A DNA stretch of 64,000 nt from Camellia lanceoleosa (GCA_025200525.1 CM045758.1:57259649-57323648); one strand, 5' to 3'. Positions 47,746 through 59,442 are shown, counted from the stretch's first letter. The notes: generated from the sequence alone by a model not told the origin. Translations and numbers: made by a program.

Positions 47746-49980
47746 TCACGGTAATGCCTCCTTGCAAGTCTTCCTATTATGACCGTACTTCTCGCATCTA
47801 CCGCACTGTACTCGTCTTATTTTCTCACCCCTAGATGGGATCCTATTCTTCCTTGGCCTACCAGGTGGCTTCTTACAAATTGGAGGAAGGACAACAACAT
47901 CATCCATAGCTACAAGAGGTTTCTCAACAGTGGGTATTGGATAAACGGACTCAGCATAGCAATCTTTGAACTTGCTAGTGTAATAAATGGTTCCACATGT
48001 GCATACAAATCACCTCCGCTCTTTTGGATAGCAGTCGCCGCGTGAGCACAAAGAAATCCATTCAATTGCCATTGGTAACATGAGCAAGTTCTATTCAAGA
48101 GGTCAACGCTAACCGATGGCCGGGATTGAACCTCAAAAACATGATCACTTGAACGACTAACCAACCAAGTTCTTCCACTTTTAAGAGCATTTACTAATGT
48201 TGAATCCATCTCTGGACAAAGAAAAGTATTCCATTTCTTAGCTTGTTCTCTCCTTCTCGACATCAAATCCATGATCTTCAACCTAATTGAATCAATTATC
48301 TTTGTAGTGGGCAAATGGCGAGCTTGACGGATCCATGAATTGAAAGACTCTGCCACATTTGAGTACATTTCACCGTATTTTTGTCCTTTAAAATATGCAT
48401 TAGTCCACTTGTCATAGGGCAAATTGGATAGAAACCCACAAACGATCCCTTTTCCCTCATCTTGTAATTCTTTCAAGCACTAATTAAAACATCCCACTGT
48501 CGGAGTGTAAGCACACGAAGAAAACAAAAAAACTATTCTACTCCTGAAAGTATTGCTGAAACTTGGACCAGAGAACCTATCCCTCAAATTGGCCTTCAAG
48601 TGTTGGAGACAAAAATAGTGGTAAGCAGTAGGTAAAACCTTGGGTAAAGCCTCAAAAAGTCCAGCGTTCCGATCAGATATGAAGGTAATTGGTCTTTCAT
48701 CCAACAATATATTCGACAAATGCATAAAAAACCATTCCCAACTGTCTATAGTCTCCGTATCGACAATTGCCATTGCAAGAGGGAAAAAACCTGAAAAATA
48801 ACATTTTACAATTAGTAAGTATATTAAACAAAAAGGACAAATCTGAGCTCAGAATAAGTAAATTGTTACTTTTGAATAAACTATAGTAATATCTACCTTG
48901 ATCCCCATCCTTCGCTGTAGCTGTTAACAAGGTACCCTTATATTTCCCCTTAAAAAAAGTTTCATCGATAAACAATAGAGGACGACAATGCCTAAACCCT
49001 TGAATGGAAGCATTAAATGCAACAAAAAACCTCTTGAACCGTCCACTTTGATGGTTATAGTCAAGACGCAAATAGCTACCAGGATTTGTGCTCATCACAA
49101 TATCCATATACCATCGAATCTCATCATAGGACATAGAGAAATCTCCAAAACTAGTAGTCCTAGCTTTCTCAACTCCCAACCAAGCGTGATTGTACGTAAT
49201 GGTGAGCCCGTATTGATCTGTAAATTGACGCACAACATCAATTGGACGAGTTTGGGGATTTCCATGAACTTCATTAACAATCAAATTTGCAACCAAATTT
49301 GAACTCATCCTTGAGTTTTTAGAAGTACGAACTGCAGCTCCACAAGTATGCTCATCATGTAGAGTCCTAATGTAGAAAAAATTATTAGCACTTTCTAGAG
49401 ATGCATGTACTCGCCATAAACAAGCTTTCGATTCCCACATTGAACACACAGCAGTGACCCGACACTTCTCATTCTTCACATACACAAACTCAAATCCTAT
49501 CTTAATAGCATATTTACATAATGCAGTCCGGAAATCCTTTGCACCTCCAATAAATCTTTGACCTACATGAGTAATTCCATTCACCCATCCACTAGACAAC
49601 AAAGTCCTTTCTTCATGTTGACAAAACATAGGGAGTAAATCCATTTCATCATCAGTAATGTTGGATCCAGTAGTGTCCCCTGATTCTCCAACTCCATGTT
49701 TTTCATTTGAAATGCCCATTTTAGTAATAGTCACATCAACCCGGTCAACACCAAGGGGATAAACAAGCGACAACATATTCTGAAAATCAGAATCATCATC
49801 AATCATGCATTGCGAATGTCTAGGCAAACAGTACGATAATAGTATGCAACCACTATTGTCAAACTTCTTCAATTTACAACTTAAGAAATCAGTTAAATCC
49901 TTCAACGTGCAGTTTGACACAACCTTGAACACAATGGTACGATCACCATACTTGCATAACAACATAAGAGGTGGAACCAT
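47746..49980 (-). pseudogene. MULE (mudrA-like) transposase of the palindrome-rich element
   Basis: On the minus strand exon 1 is 49980-48897 and exon 2 is 48790-47746, with a GT/AG intron at 48896-48791. The start ATG at 49980 gives MVPPLMLLCKYGDRT. The PB1-like N-terminus is followed by DETFFKGKYKG (first Asp), FISDRNAGLFEALP (second Asp) and NVAESFNSWI (Glu). The SWIM finger CSCYQWQLNGFLCAH is intact. Two lesions are visible: a TAG at 48482-48480 within CFN-stop-CLKEL, and a one-base loss near 47985 after the SWIM finger. The loss moves the last part, with the C-terminal CGRCEKYGHNRKTC knuckle, into another frame. Close in layout to the transposase at 1382-3705 but clearly a different lineage. 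Array D lies directly upstream and array C directly downstream. Confidence 0.88.
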
Positions 49981-49997
49981 TTTACAAATCTGCAAAC

Positions 49998-50580
49998 AAT
50001 TAACAGTAAAATTTTACTGTCACTATCAAAGTAAAATTTTACTATCAATATCAAAGTAAAATTTTACTGTCACTACAATTTTGGTTTAGTTTGAATTGAA
50101 ACATGAATATAAAAGTAAAACTTTACTCTGCACCAAAGTAAAATTTTACTCTGATATAGGAGTAAAATGTTACAAAAGGAATCTAAAAGTAAACTTTTAC
50201 TCTGCATAAGAGTAAAATTTTACTGTCACTACAATTTTGGTTTAGTTTGAATTGAAACATGAATCTAAAAGTAAAACTTTACTCTGCACCAAAGTAAAAT
50301 TTTACTCTGATATAGGAGTAAAATGTTACAAAAGGAATCTAAAAGTAAACTTTTACTCTGCATAAGAGTAAAATTTTACTCTGAAAACAACTAAAATTTT
50401 TGCAGACAATTAACTTGTTTGGTGCAACTTTTTTGCTAGTTAAAAATTGATAACTAAAATGCATAAGCTAAAAGAACATATCTCCCCTATCTTCTCAATA
50501 ATCAAAATTTTACTCTAATTGTAAACAGAGCAACAGAACCAGAGTAAAATTTTACTCTGGTTCTATTGCTGTCTATTGTT
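49998..50580. repeat. AGTAAAATTTTACT palindrome array D
   Basis: About 8 exact copies plus AGTAAAACTTTACT and AGTAAACTTTTACT variants just upstream of the transposase ATG. Two near-identical ~128-bp blocks (about 50083-50210 and 50230-50340) show recent duplication. Confidence 0.9.
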
Positions 50581-51240
50581 AGATTAACAAGTCAATTTTA
50601 CTCTGTGTCTTTTGTCAAAAACAAAATTCTGTCTATTGTTAGATTAACAAATCAACAAAAACAAACGAACTCGATCAAAATAAAAATAAATCAAACCAAA
50701 AAAAACGAACAAAAACAAAAACAAAAAAAAATTAATTAACAGATCTGTACAACTCGAGTAATTGAGAAGAAAAACCTGTACTCGATCAACAATCACAAAA
50801 TTGAATGAAACTCTCGTTTAATTTGAGAGCGTTGATCATCGGCCACCAAATGACAGTTGTTCGGCTGCGAGATCGTCTATTGTTGAACAATTGAGAGATA
50901 TTCGGCTGCGAGATCTTCAGATCTGGAGGTCGTCTTCATCGATTTTGTGAAGTATGATCGATTTGCAGATCGGCTTCATCCTCTTCATCGGCTGCGAGAT
51001 CTTTAGCTGTGATTTCAAAATTTTCAAACGTATGATACTATATATATATATATATTTATATATATAAGGGCAATATTGTCATTAAAAAAAATAAAAATCA
51101 TAAAATGTCCTTATTGAGGTAGGCATTTCTTACTCAGGGACTTTTTAAAAATAAATTAATTAGATTATCCTTTATTCTAATAAAAAGGCCCAAAAGGAAG
51201 TTTTGACCAAAAATCCCTTTTAGAATCTCTACCATTACTC

Positions 51241-51565
51241 TACAAAACAATAGGGCCAGGCTTTGTTTTCGGGATATGTTGTCGGGTTTTGATCCGGAAA
51301 CCGTCAACCCATCCAAGATTTTAAGCACCCAGTCACTGAGTTTGTTTCCGGGTTGCTCCAATATCAAAAACCCTTCACTCAAATCAAAACCCATAATCGC
51401 ATTAGGGTCAATACATATACACATATAGAGACAGACACCAACTACTACAAATCGAAGACGATAAGCCCATCTTGTTTGGTTCTGTATCTGAGAGAGAGAG
51501 AGAGAGCGCGTCAAGCACAATCACAGAACCCTTCAAAACCCTTCTTCTATCTTCGTAATCTAAAC

Positions 51566-51568
<3 letters not shown>
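51241..51568. promoter_or_regulatory. TOC34 upstream region
   Basis: The short piece between the MULE right end and the TOC34 leader must hold the core promoter if the MULE did not supply one. No clear TATA box was seen; a GA-rich run occurs at 51490-51506. Confidence 0.4.

Positions 51569-51605
<37 letters not shown>
51569..51605. repeat. (CT)n microsatellite in the TOC34 leader
   Basis: An uninterrupted CT run of about 37 bp. It lies in the 5' untranslated exon that ends at a GT donor at 51623. Confidence 0.9.
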
Positions 51606-51607
<2 letters not shown>

Positions 51608-51818
51608 ATTTGCACAGTTCAGGTAAGCTCCTCCAAGCAAGCTCTCTCACCTCTTTCACAATAATGCTTTTTCAGGCTTAGGGTTTATCTCAATTTTCAA
51701 TTTTTTCTCTTTCATATGTATGTAATTTGTTGTTGAATTTCATGGCTCGAACTTTTTGTACTTGTCTGTTGACAATTGTGTGATTGATTGTGATGTGGGT
51801 TTGGGTTTTTAACAGTTG

Positions 51819-54800
51819 ATGGCGTCTCTAATCCGAGAATGGACTGGGATTCAGCAGTTCCCTTCTGCCACCCAGACCAAAATGCTTGAATTGCTTGGAA
51901 AACTCAAGCAGGAGGTCCACTTCTACCCTTTTAAAATCGACTTTCATTACTTGAATGTCCTGTTATTTTGTGAGAAATGATAGATATCTCTTTTTTTTTT
52001 TATCATGTTTGTTTTATAAATTAGGTGAAAAATGATGATAAATGGAGAGAAAGATAACTCTATTATTTTTTTAGAGGTTTGATTTCTCTTCAAAAGTGGT
52101 GAGATTGGTTGTGGATTTTTTATAATACCAAAATTATCCATTAAAATATAAAAGAAGGAAAAGAAATATTGTCTGTTTTCCTATATCACATACTTTGCTT
52201 TCTTACTCATTTAAACATGATACTTAGAAGTGTAGGAATAAGAAGAAACTAACTTGAATGAATGTTTGGGGTTTAGGGGAGTAGAGAGGGCCCTTTTGGA
52301 ATCGCATTTTAAGACCTGTCCTCTTTTCCTGAAAACAGAAAATATCAAAAGGAAACAGAAATGCTATTGGTAGAACTTTTTTTTTAAAAAAAAAACTTTA
52401 TATAGAAACAGCCTATTTATTTTTTTCGCCTGAATTCTTCAAAAATTTACAATTCATTAAAAAAAATATTTAATTTTTAAACTTCTGGTGGTTTTTATTT
52501 TTAAACAGAAATAAAAAACAATCTTAAGAGGAATGCAAATGATACCAAATGGGTTCCATATATCCATTTGTTTATTCATTGTCTTACCGTATTTGATATT
52601 TTTAACTTCTTTTCAGCAACTAAACCTAAAGGATAGTGACATTGTTAATATACTATTGTAGAATGTGAACTCCTTGACTATTCTTGTGATGGGGAAAGGA
52701 GGTGTCGGAAAATCTTCAACTGTGAACTCCATCATAGGGGAAAGAGTAGTGGCTGTCAGTGCTTTCCAGGTATCTGTTTTTAACTTTTATTGCAGAGCAA
52801 TAGCTGGTCATCATGTATTGAACATATGGCTTGTATGATTTTGCAGTCGGAAGGACCGAGACCTGTGATGGTTTCACGTTCACGAGCAGGATTTACATTG
52901 AATGTAATTGACACTCCAGGGCTCGTTGAAGGAGGATATGTCAATGACCAGGCACTTGAGATCATAAAAAGGTTTGTATCAGCTTAGCTATACACGAAAC
53001 CAAAGTTTACAGTTTTTCGATTATAAGATGTTATTTCTGATGCATTTAAAATGTGGGATTTTGTTTTGTATGGTAACTGTGTATATTTTGGACCCTCATA
53101 TGCTTGAATGACTTTGAATTTGTTTGGGTTTGGCTGTCTGAACAGGTTCCTTTTGAACAAGACCATAGATGTTTTGCTTTACGTGGACCGGCTGGATGCG
53201 TATAGAGTGGATAACTTGGATAGGCAGGTTGTCAGAGCTATAACTGAGAGTTTTGGTAAAGAAATATGGAACCGAGGATTGGTTGTACTGACACATGCTC
53301 AGCTCTCACCTCCGGATGCTTTGAGTTATGAGGATTTCTTTTCCAGAAGATCAGAGGCTCTTTTAAAAGTTGTTCGTATGGGAGCTCGGATAAAGAAGCA
53401 AGATATGCAGGTATTTTATTTCTTTATTCTTTTGGAGGGCGGTTGATTTGTAATGCATTTGAGAATGAAACATGGTCTGGGAAGCAGTGTGTTGCCAAAA
53501 CGAAGAAAAGAAGTGGAGCTCATGATGTTTCATGGTGATCCATATATCGTGCCTGTTTGGCAGAAATTATAATCAGCTTATTTCAGCTTTCAGCTTAATT
53601 TAAGCTATTTTGATGTGTTTGGTTTAGCTTATAGCTTATAACTTATAGCTTTTTGGAAGTTAGAAATCAGCTTATTCTTTGAGTGGGGCAGGAGATGCTT
53701 TAAGAATAAGCTGGAAATCAGCTTAAGCTGAAAGTTATAAGCTATAAGCTGTTTAGGCATAAGCTATAAGTACTTTCCCACAGCTTTACCAAACAGGGCT
53801 ATCATTATCTAAATGAAGGTGGATAAATGCAAGGGTGTGGATTAGGGAAAACCTTAGGCAACAAAAATTTTAGACAAATTCACAATTTTTTTTACGGAAC
53901 TGGTTGCTTGGTCATCTATTTGTATGTTGAAGAAAAGAGAGACATCCAAATTGCTTTCTAGGTCCATTAATTTCTCTGAACAAGAGGTTGTGACTGAAGT
54001 GATGGCAAGTGCTATCTGCTCGCAGCACTGTGGTACGGGCTTTAGTTACAAGAAGCAACCTTTCCACTAAAATTGGGGAAAGTTTGCCTATCTACTACTT
54101 TCCTAGACCCTGCTGTAAGCAAGAGTCTTGGGAATTGGGTACAATCTCTTTATGAATGCAGGTCTCAATGGTTTATAGTAAGACTTATTGATTTGTTATG
54201 CAACAATTGTGACCAGATTTTTATATTTTAAAGCCTAGTTATATTGTTGGATTTATATTTTAAAGCATAGTTATACAAGTTCCTGAAGCTACATTAGATG
54301 CCAAGTTTAGAAGAAGAGTGCAACCTCCTGCAATGATGAAACTAGAGGCTCTTGAGGTGTATCTTGGAATGCATGCATGCTTAGCATGCCCTTGTTCACC
54401 AAGCTGTGGACTTAAGGCTCTGTCCAAAATATGATAGAAAACGAGCCCCATCTCCCTAGCCATTAAAAGAACCTAGATTCAATGATGTATCTTTAATGGA
54501 TTTTTGTCAGACCCAATGATTTCCTACTTCTCTGGTAAAAGAACTCAGATTCAACAATACATCTCTACTTCTTGTTCTGTCTGTATGTATTTAACATGCT
54601 ATCAAATCTAGAATTGTACGTTGAATTGTAAGAAGTAAGTTATGAATTGCTTTTCATCTTGGACAGTAAGGCCTCGTTTGAGAACAGGCTAATTTAGTAA
54701 CTTTTTGGCTATTTGGCTAAAATATGAGCTAAAAAAAACTAGTATGTTTGAGATGACTTTTTGACTTTTTACGAAAAGATGTGCAAAAAAGTAGAGAGAA

Positions 54801-56493
54801 AAAAGAATCTTTGACTTTTTGGTATGGGTTGTTGGCTTTTTGGCTTTTTTAGTAATTTTTTGACTTTTTGGCTAAATGGGCTGGTTCCCAAATGAGGCCT
54901 AAGTCATGAAGCAGTGGGCCTTGTAGAAGTGTCCTAGTTTGTATTTCATTTCAATATTGGCCTCAAAAAATTATTTAGTGTTCATAATTACATTTGTGTA
55001 TAAAAAATTATTTATTATCTTAGGTAGTGTTTGGTTCATTAGGATAATTTTAAATAGTAATTCAATGGTTATTCCTTGGTTTTCAATGGAATGACTATTC
55101 TCCTAAATTGGTCAATGGTGATTCCATTTGAAATGTACATTTTTTTTTTTTTTTCTTTTCACTGAACCAAACACGAGAATAAGTATTTCGATTGAATGAT
55201 CATTTTATTATAAGTTTCATTCTAGTAAACCAAACACTATATTTGTTATTATTGTATGTGTAATATATGTAAGTGGTAGGGCCTAAGGGCAGTCAAGCTA
55301 CCAAAAAAACCTCCCCCCTCATCTAGGCTATATAGTTTCATCATTTTTTGTTGTTATTAGTTTTGTACAATCTATCTAACTAATATTCACTGAAATTTTA
55401 TTTACAAATTTAATGATATTTTTAAATTTATGTTTATAAAAATGTATCTTTTAGTACAACTTATGAATGATGCCTTTGCTATGAATGAAATAATCGGAAC
55501 TTTATTGTCAATTTTGAATGCCTATAGTTTGGTCCCTACTAGTTGTAGTTCCTGTGTTGCATCTGCCACTGTATGTCACAGAGTGCTAAATTCACTACCA
55601 ACTTCTACATTCAAGAGAATTAGGACCAGTGCTGAGAATTAGAGCTAATTTTATATTTCTGGCTGTGTCACACACTAGCATACATGCTCACACTAATTCA
55701 TTTCTGAAAGGATGGGTAGGAATTAATGGGATAGGGTATGAAGATACAGACATCCATGTTGGTGGATATAAATTATTTGCAGTTATATCACAGTTCTTAC
55801 TTCTAGCATGATTGCTTTTCTAGTAATGGAGCTGCTTTATCTTGTACTAACATGGCCCCTTTCATATTTCCATTGATTGGTCTGCTTGCTCATGATTTTT
55901 TTCTTGACAATTGTTTTGGGCTTCATAAGTTGATAATTCTGCATGGAGGCATATATATATATTATAATTCTGATATTCTGTGTTTCAATTGCTGATCCCA
56001 GGGTTCTTCTATTCCTGTTGTTTTGGTTGAGAACAGTGGGAGATGTAATAAGAATGATTGTGATGAGAAGGTTGGTAACCTGCATCATGCCATCCAAGTG
56101 TTTTATTCATATTATGATTATATTATTGATGTTGGGATTTTTTTGGATCACAGATTGTTCCAAATGGGACTGCTTGGATTCCTAATCTAGTCAAAACAAT
56201 AGCAGAGATCGTTTCAAATGGAAGCAAGGGTATTTTGGTTGACAAAAAGTTGATTGAAGGGCCGAACCCTAATGAAAGGGGAAAATTATGGATTCCTTTG
56301 ATTTTGGCATTTCAAGTAAGCTTCTACACTTGTTAGGTTGTTCTGTATCCCTTTGTCACTTAACGTGGAGCTTTTTGTATATTTCTTGTTAATTCTTGCC
56401 TCTATTTTTCAACAGTACTTTTTTATTGTCAAACGGATCCAACGAGCCATCAAAGATGATATTGCGAAAGAAAGTAAACCTGCATGGGAATAG
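51819..56493 (+). CDS. TOC34: TOC34, chloroplast outer-envelope preprotein receptor GTPase
   Basis: GTP-dependent receptor of the TOC complex that recognises transit peptides at the chloroplast surface. Exons: 51819-51914, 52662-52769, 52847-52971, 53146-53410, 56002-56070, 56154-56315, 56416-56493; all introns are GT/AG and phases agree, giving 300 residues (usual length about 300). A leader intron (51623-51815) precedes the ATG by 3 bp. The protein starts MASLIREWTGIQQFP. It has the P-loop MGKGGVGKSS (about residues 41-50), DTPGLVEGGY (switch II), YVDRLDAYRVD and LTHAQLSPPD typical of the AIG1/Toc GTPases. The C-terminal anchor is LWIPLILAFQYFFIVKR with a short cytosol- or intermembrane-space tail ending PAWE. 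No lesion was seen. The fourth intron is 2.6 kb because it holds three MITEs. Paralogue-level naming (Toc33 or Toc34) cannot be separated by eye. Confidence 0.95.
53551..53800. mobile_element. MITE B, copy 2, in a TOC34 intron
   Basis: Starts GCCTGTTTGGCAG, ends TTTACCAAACAGGGC, and has the same AGCTTAT-rich interior as 27270-27520. No clear target duplication. Confidence 0.75.
54670..54899. mobile_element. Tourist-like MITE C (230 bp) in a TOC34 intron
   Basis: GGCCTCGTTTGAGAAC...GTTCCCAAATGAGGCC with TAA on both sides (54667-54669, 54900-54902). A TAA duplication and GGCC ends fit Harbinger-derived MITEs. Confidence 0.85.
55027..55237. mobile_element. MITE D (211 bp) in a TOC34 intron
   Basis: GTGTTTGGTTCATTAGGATAA...TTCTAGTAAACCAAACAC with TA on both sides (55025-55026, 55238-55239), fitting a Tc1/Mariner-type 2-bp duplication. 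The end repeat is about 12 bp; assignment to Stowaway proper is not made. Confidence 0.65.
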
Positions 56494-57224
56494 CGGGACA
56501 TGAACCAGAAGGTTTAATCAAATTTGTTTTTGAATATTGATGCAATTCCTCTCCTATGGATGCCGTTGTTGGTAGGTTTTATTACATATCTGTAGTTGTC
56601 ACGTTTAGTGGCAAAAGTAATCTGCGGCTGTTGGATCTATTTGTGTTTTGAGAGAACCAGTTTTGTGTACTTTGTACTGATTCCCTTTGGATATTGTTGA
56701 AGATTTCAGGTATTTTATGTCAGTCTCTTCTTTTTTCTTTTTCTTTTTCTTTTTTTCCCCCTCAAAGCATTATGAGGAAAAGGTTGATGATAACCTTTGC
56801 TTGAACCCATCTTGTTAACATGGATTGCTGGAGAACTAGGTGTCCTACTAAATCATTTTGATTTGAGGTTTTGATCAGTGTGATGTGATCTGCCTCAACC
56901 GATTGAGGTCAACAAATCTGACATTGCTTTAAAACAATCTGATCTTTCCTACATGTCTACACAATATGCTACTGCCGACATTCCAGTTAATATTACAGTC
57001 AACTATCAAACTTTGCTAAACATTAGCTGTAGAAGACAACTGTTGCTACAATCAATTGGTGTTGCATGGAGGAATTCTCAAAGATGAACCAAGAGCTGCC
57101 ATGGTGACTTACACTAGCCAATGGCTGACTTCCCTACAGGGCTCGGTGACTCTGTGCTGTGGTGGTTAACTTGGGAGCTTCAGTGTGCTTGATTTGCGTT
57201 TTTTGAATTAAGTTTTTCAAAAAC
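56494..57224. other. TOC34 3' flank
   Basis: Contains the probable 3' untranslated region and a T-rich run at 56725-56760. No gene was recognised. Confidence 0.5.
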
Positions 57225-57227
57225 TAA

Positions 57228-57515
57228 GGCCTAGTTTGGTTTGTGTTTTTTAAAAATTTTTGAGAAAAATTCTCTACAAATAAGTTTTTAAAAGTAATTA
57301 AACCAAACAAATTTTTTCAAATTTTTTTTTCAAAACTTGTTTGGTTTATAGGTTTTTCAAACAAATCTCTCTCATACACATCAAATCAATCATTTTTTTC
57401 AAAACTCTCTCTCAAAATAATTTTTCGAAACATCTTTTAAAAAAAATCAAACCAAACAACTTTTCGTACTTTTTATCTCTAAAACTCATCTCCTAAACTC
57501 AAACCAAACATACCC
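57228..57515. mobile_element. Tourist-like MITE A, copy 2 (288 bp)
   Basis: GGCCTAGTTTGGTTTG...CAAACCAAACATACCC with TAA on both sides (57225-57227, 57516-57518). It is the reverse complement of 22910-23199 over its whole length, including the words AGAGATAAAAAGTACGAAAA and AAACTTATTTGTAGA. Confidence 0.85.
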
Positions 57516-57518
57516 TAA

Positions 57519-57692
57519 GTTTTTTAGTTTTCGTATTTTTTTGTTTTTAGTAAATATTTTTAAAATTTTCAACATTTTTTTTATTTTTTTAGATGCATTT
57601 TACTTAGATATATTTAAAATGTAAAAAATTTATGAAAAAATATTTAAAAAAATTAATAAATACATAAAAATATAAAAAGTGTATTGAATTTT

Positions 57693-57725
<33 letters not shown>

Positions 57726-59290
57726 TGTATTTTTGATATTTAGTGAATTTTTAAAAAGTTTTTTTTTTTATAAATGTTTTACGTTTTAGGTATATTTATA
57801 TTAGGCATGTCTAAAAAGTAAAAAAATTACCTAAAATATTAAAAAAAATCAGTAAAAATAAAAAAATACGAAAAATAAGAAAGTAAAATTTTGTGAAAAG
57901 TATTTTTGAAAAAATTAGAACCAAACAAAGTCAAACCTGCAACGATAGGACGTTTTATTTGCATACCATAAGAATTATCAATTCACACCTTCTCTTGTTT
58001 GGATATTAATTATTGAAGGGATAAAAGATAAAAAAAATTCAGTTGTTTTTGTAGTTGATATCTGAAATAGTTAAAATGGTGTGAATTGAGAAAAGCGGCG
58101 ATGTGCAAGTAGAAGCTTCTTGCAATGCTCACTACTGAATTAATTGGTGGATGGATGAAAATTGCTATGGTTGTATTTGAATCTTAAATTTATTAGGGGT
58201 AAATTATATTGACCTCCTTTGAGGTTTTGAGAAATTATAATAAGTTTTACAAGTTTGACATAATTGTATTGGGCTTCCAAATAACAACTTCAACGTTACT
58301 CTTTATTTTTTCCTAGATGAAGTATAAATCAGGCATACACTTTATTTTATCTAATTTTTTTTTCATCTATTTCGACGTTATTTTATATTTGACCTATTTA
58401 TCCATACAATTATTTAAAAGACTTAAGATTTTTAAAATATAACTAGCCAGTAAGAATTTGTTAAATTAACTATTATAATAGCTAAGCCATTGAAAGACGT
58501 AAAATAGGATCATGGTAGTTATAATAGTTAACAATATTCTTGTAAACAGCCCATTGGATATGTTTTAAGTGTTTTAATTTACGTAATATTTGGCTTTTTT
58601 TTGATCAGTAATTCAGTAATCATATGAGCAGAAAAATAATATTATCATATGTTTTATACTCAAATTTATATTTTATCATATTTTTTTAAATGTTTTCACA
58701 TTCTTGGGTTAGTTCCAATCCTTTTAAAGTTACTAACATTGTATTTGATTGGGAAATTTAAAAAGAGAAAGAGAAAATGTATGCGAAATTAGATAAAATA
58801 TATGTGTATTTTATTCATATTTCACTTATCCTTTCCAAATCCCTTCCTAAATTCTCCAATCAAACACAACAAAGAAAATTGAAGTAATTATGCCAAAACT
58901 ATCATTTTCATTGTATATTTGTAATGAAGATATTTCATTATATCTAACGGTGAATGTAATGATCCTTTTTAATGTAAGCTAATTTTAAATTTTTATTTTT
59001 ATTTTATAATCATTATATATATATATATATAGAAGGTATAAAATCAAAGTACGTATTTTTTAAAAAATTTTGTTTATGTTTGTCTCGTTTTCCATTATGG
59101 AGAGAGGAGATACACCATATGATTTTCCCCAGATTTATGCCGTCAATTGAAGTGAAGACAATTTCTTTCTTTGTTTCTTTCTTTTTGGAATTGCGAGTTT
59201 TCAAATGCAGGGGCAAAAAAGGAATTCTAATTTCCCTTCAACTTCAAAAACTACAAAACAACTGTACCCGCGACGGTTGGCCGAGAGGAA
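57519..59290. other. AT-rich spacer upstream of CDC20
   Basis: No gene is supported. Poly-T tracts and repeated ATTTTTAAAA words occur from 57540 to 57900; a (TA)n run lies near 59017-59030. Confidence 0.5.
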
Positions 59291-59303
59291 ACTAACGAAC
59301 ACT

Positions 59304-59313
59304 TGACCGTTAC
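59304..59313 (-). promoter_or_regulatory. MSA-like element of the CDC20 promoter
   Basis: TGACCGTTAC; on the minus strand GTAACGGTCA, which contains the AACGG core of mitosis-specific activator elements bound by three-repeat MYB factors. It lies 130 bp from the CDC20 ATG. G2/M control is expected for this gene. Confidence 0.55.
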
Positions 59314-59330
59314 AGAAACATTAACATAAT

Positions 59331-59342
59331 TTTGGCGCCAAA
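59331..59342. promoter_or_regulatory. E2F-like palindrome of the CDC20 promoter
   Basis: TTTGGCGCCAAA, a perfect palindrome of the E2F/DP consensus TTTSSCGS in both directions, 100 bp before the CDC20 ATG. That it is bound is inference. Confidence 0.7.
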
Positions 59343-59442
59343 CAGTTATTAAATTGGCCCTTCACACAACTATTAGTTCTTTTTCTTCAGACTCAACACA
59401 AACAACCAACAGTGATCGATTCAATTACTTTCTGCTTTCTCA

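Larger units (their letters stand above)
40546..51240. mobile_element. Large MULE carrying a Ulp1-like gene and a transposase
   Basis: The extent is inferred from an inverted pair of ends. The left end (about 40546-40800: GTTAGAGATCTC, GGGATTTTAGGTCAAAAC, AAAAGTCCCT) matches in inverse the right end (about 51067-51240: AGGGACTTTT, GTTTTGACCAAAAATCCC, AGAATCTCTACC). Possible 9-bp target copies TACAAAAAT (40537-40545) and TACAAAACA (51241-51249) agree at 7 of 9 positions. The two genes point towards each other, as in several plant MULE lineages (compare Kaonashi-type MULEs with Ulp1-like genes). The right end lies only about 580 bp from the TOC34 ATG. Confidence 0.65.
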
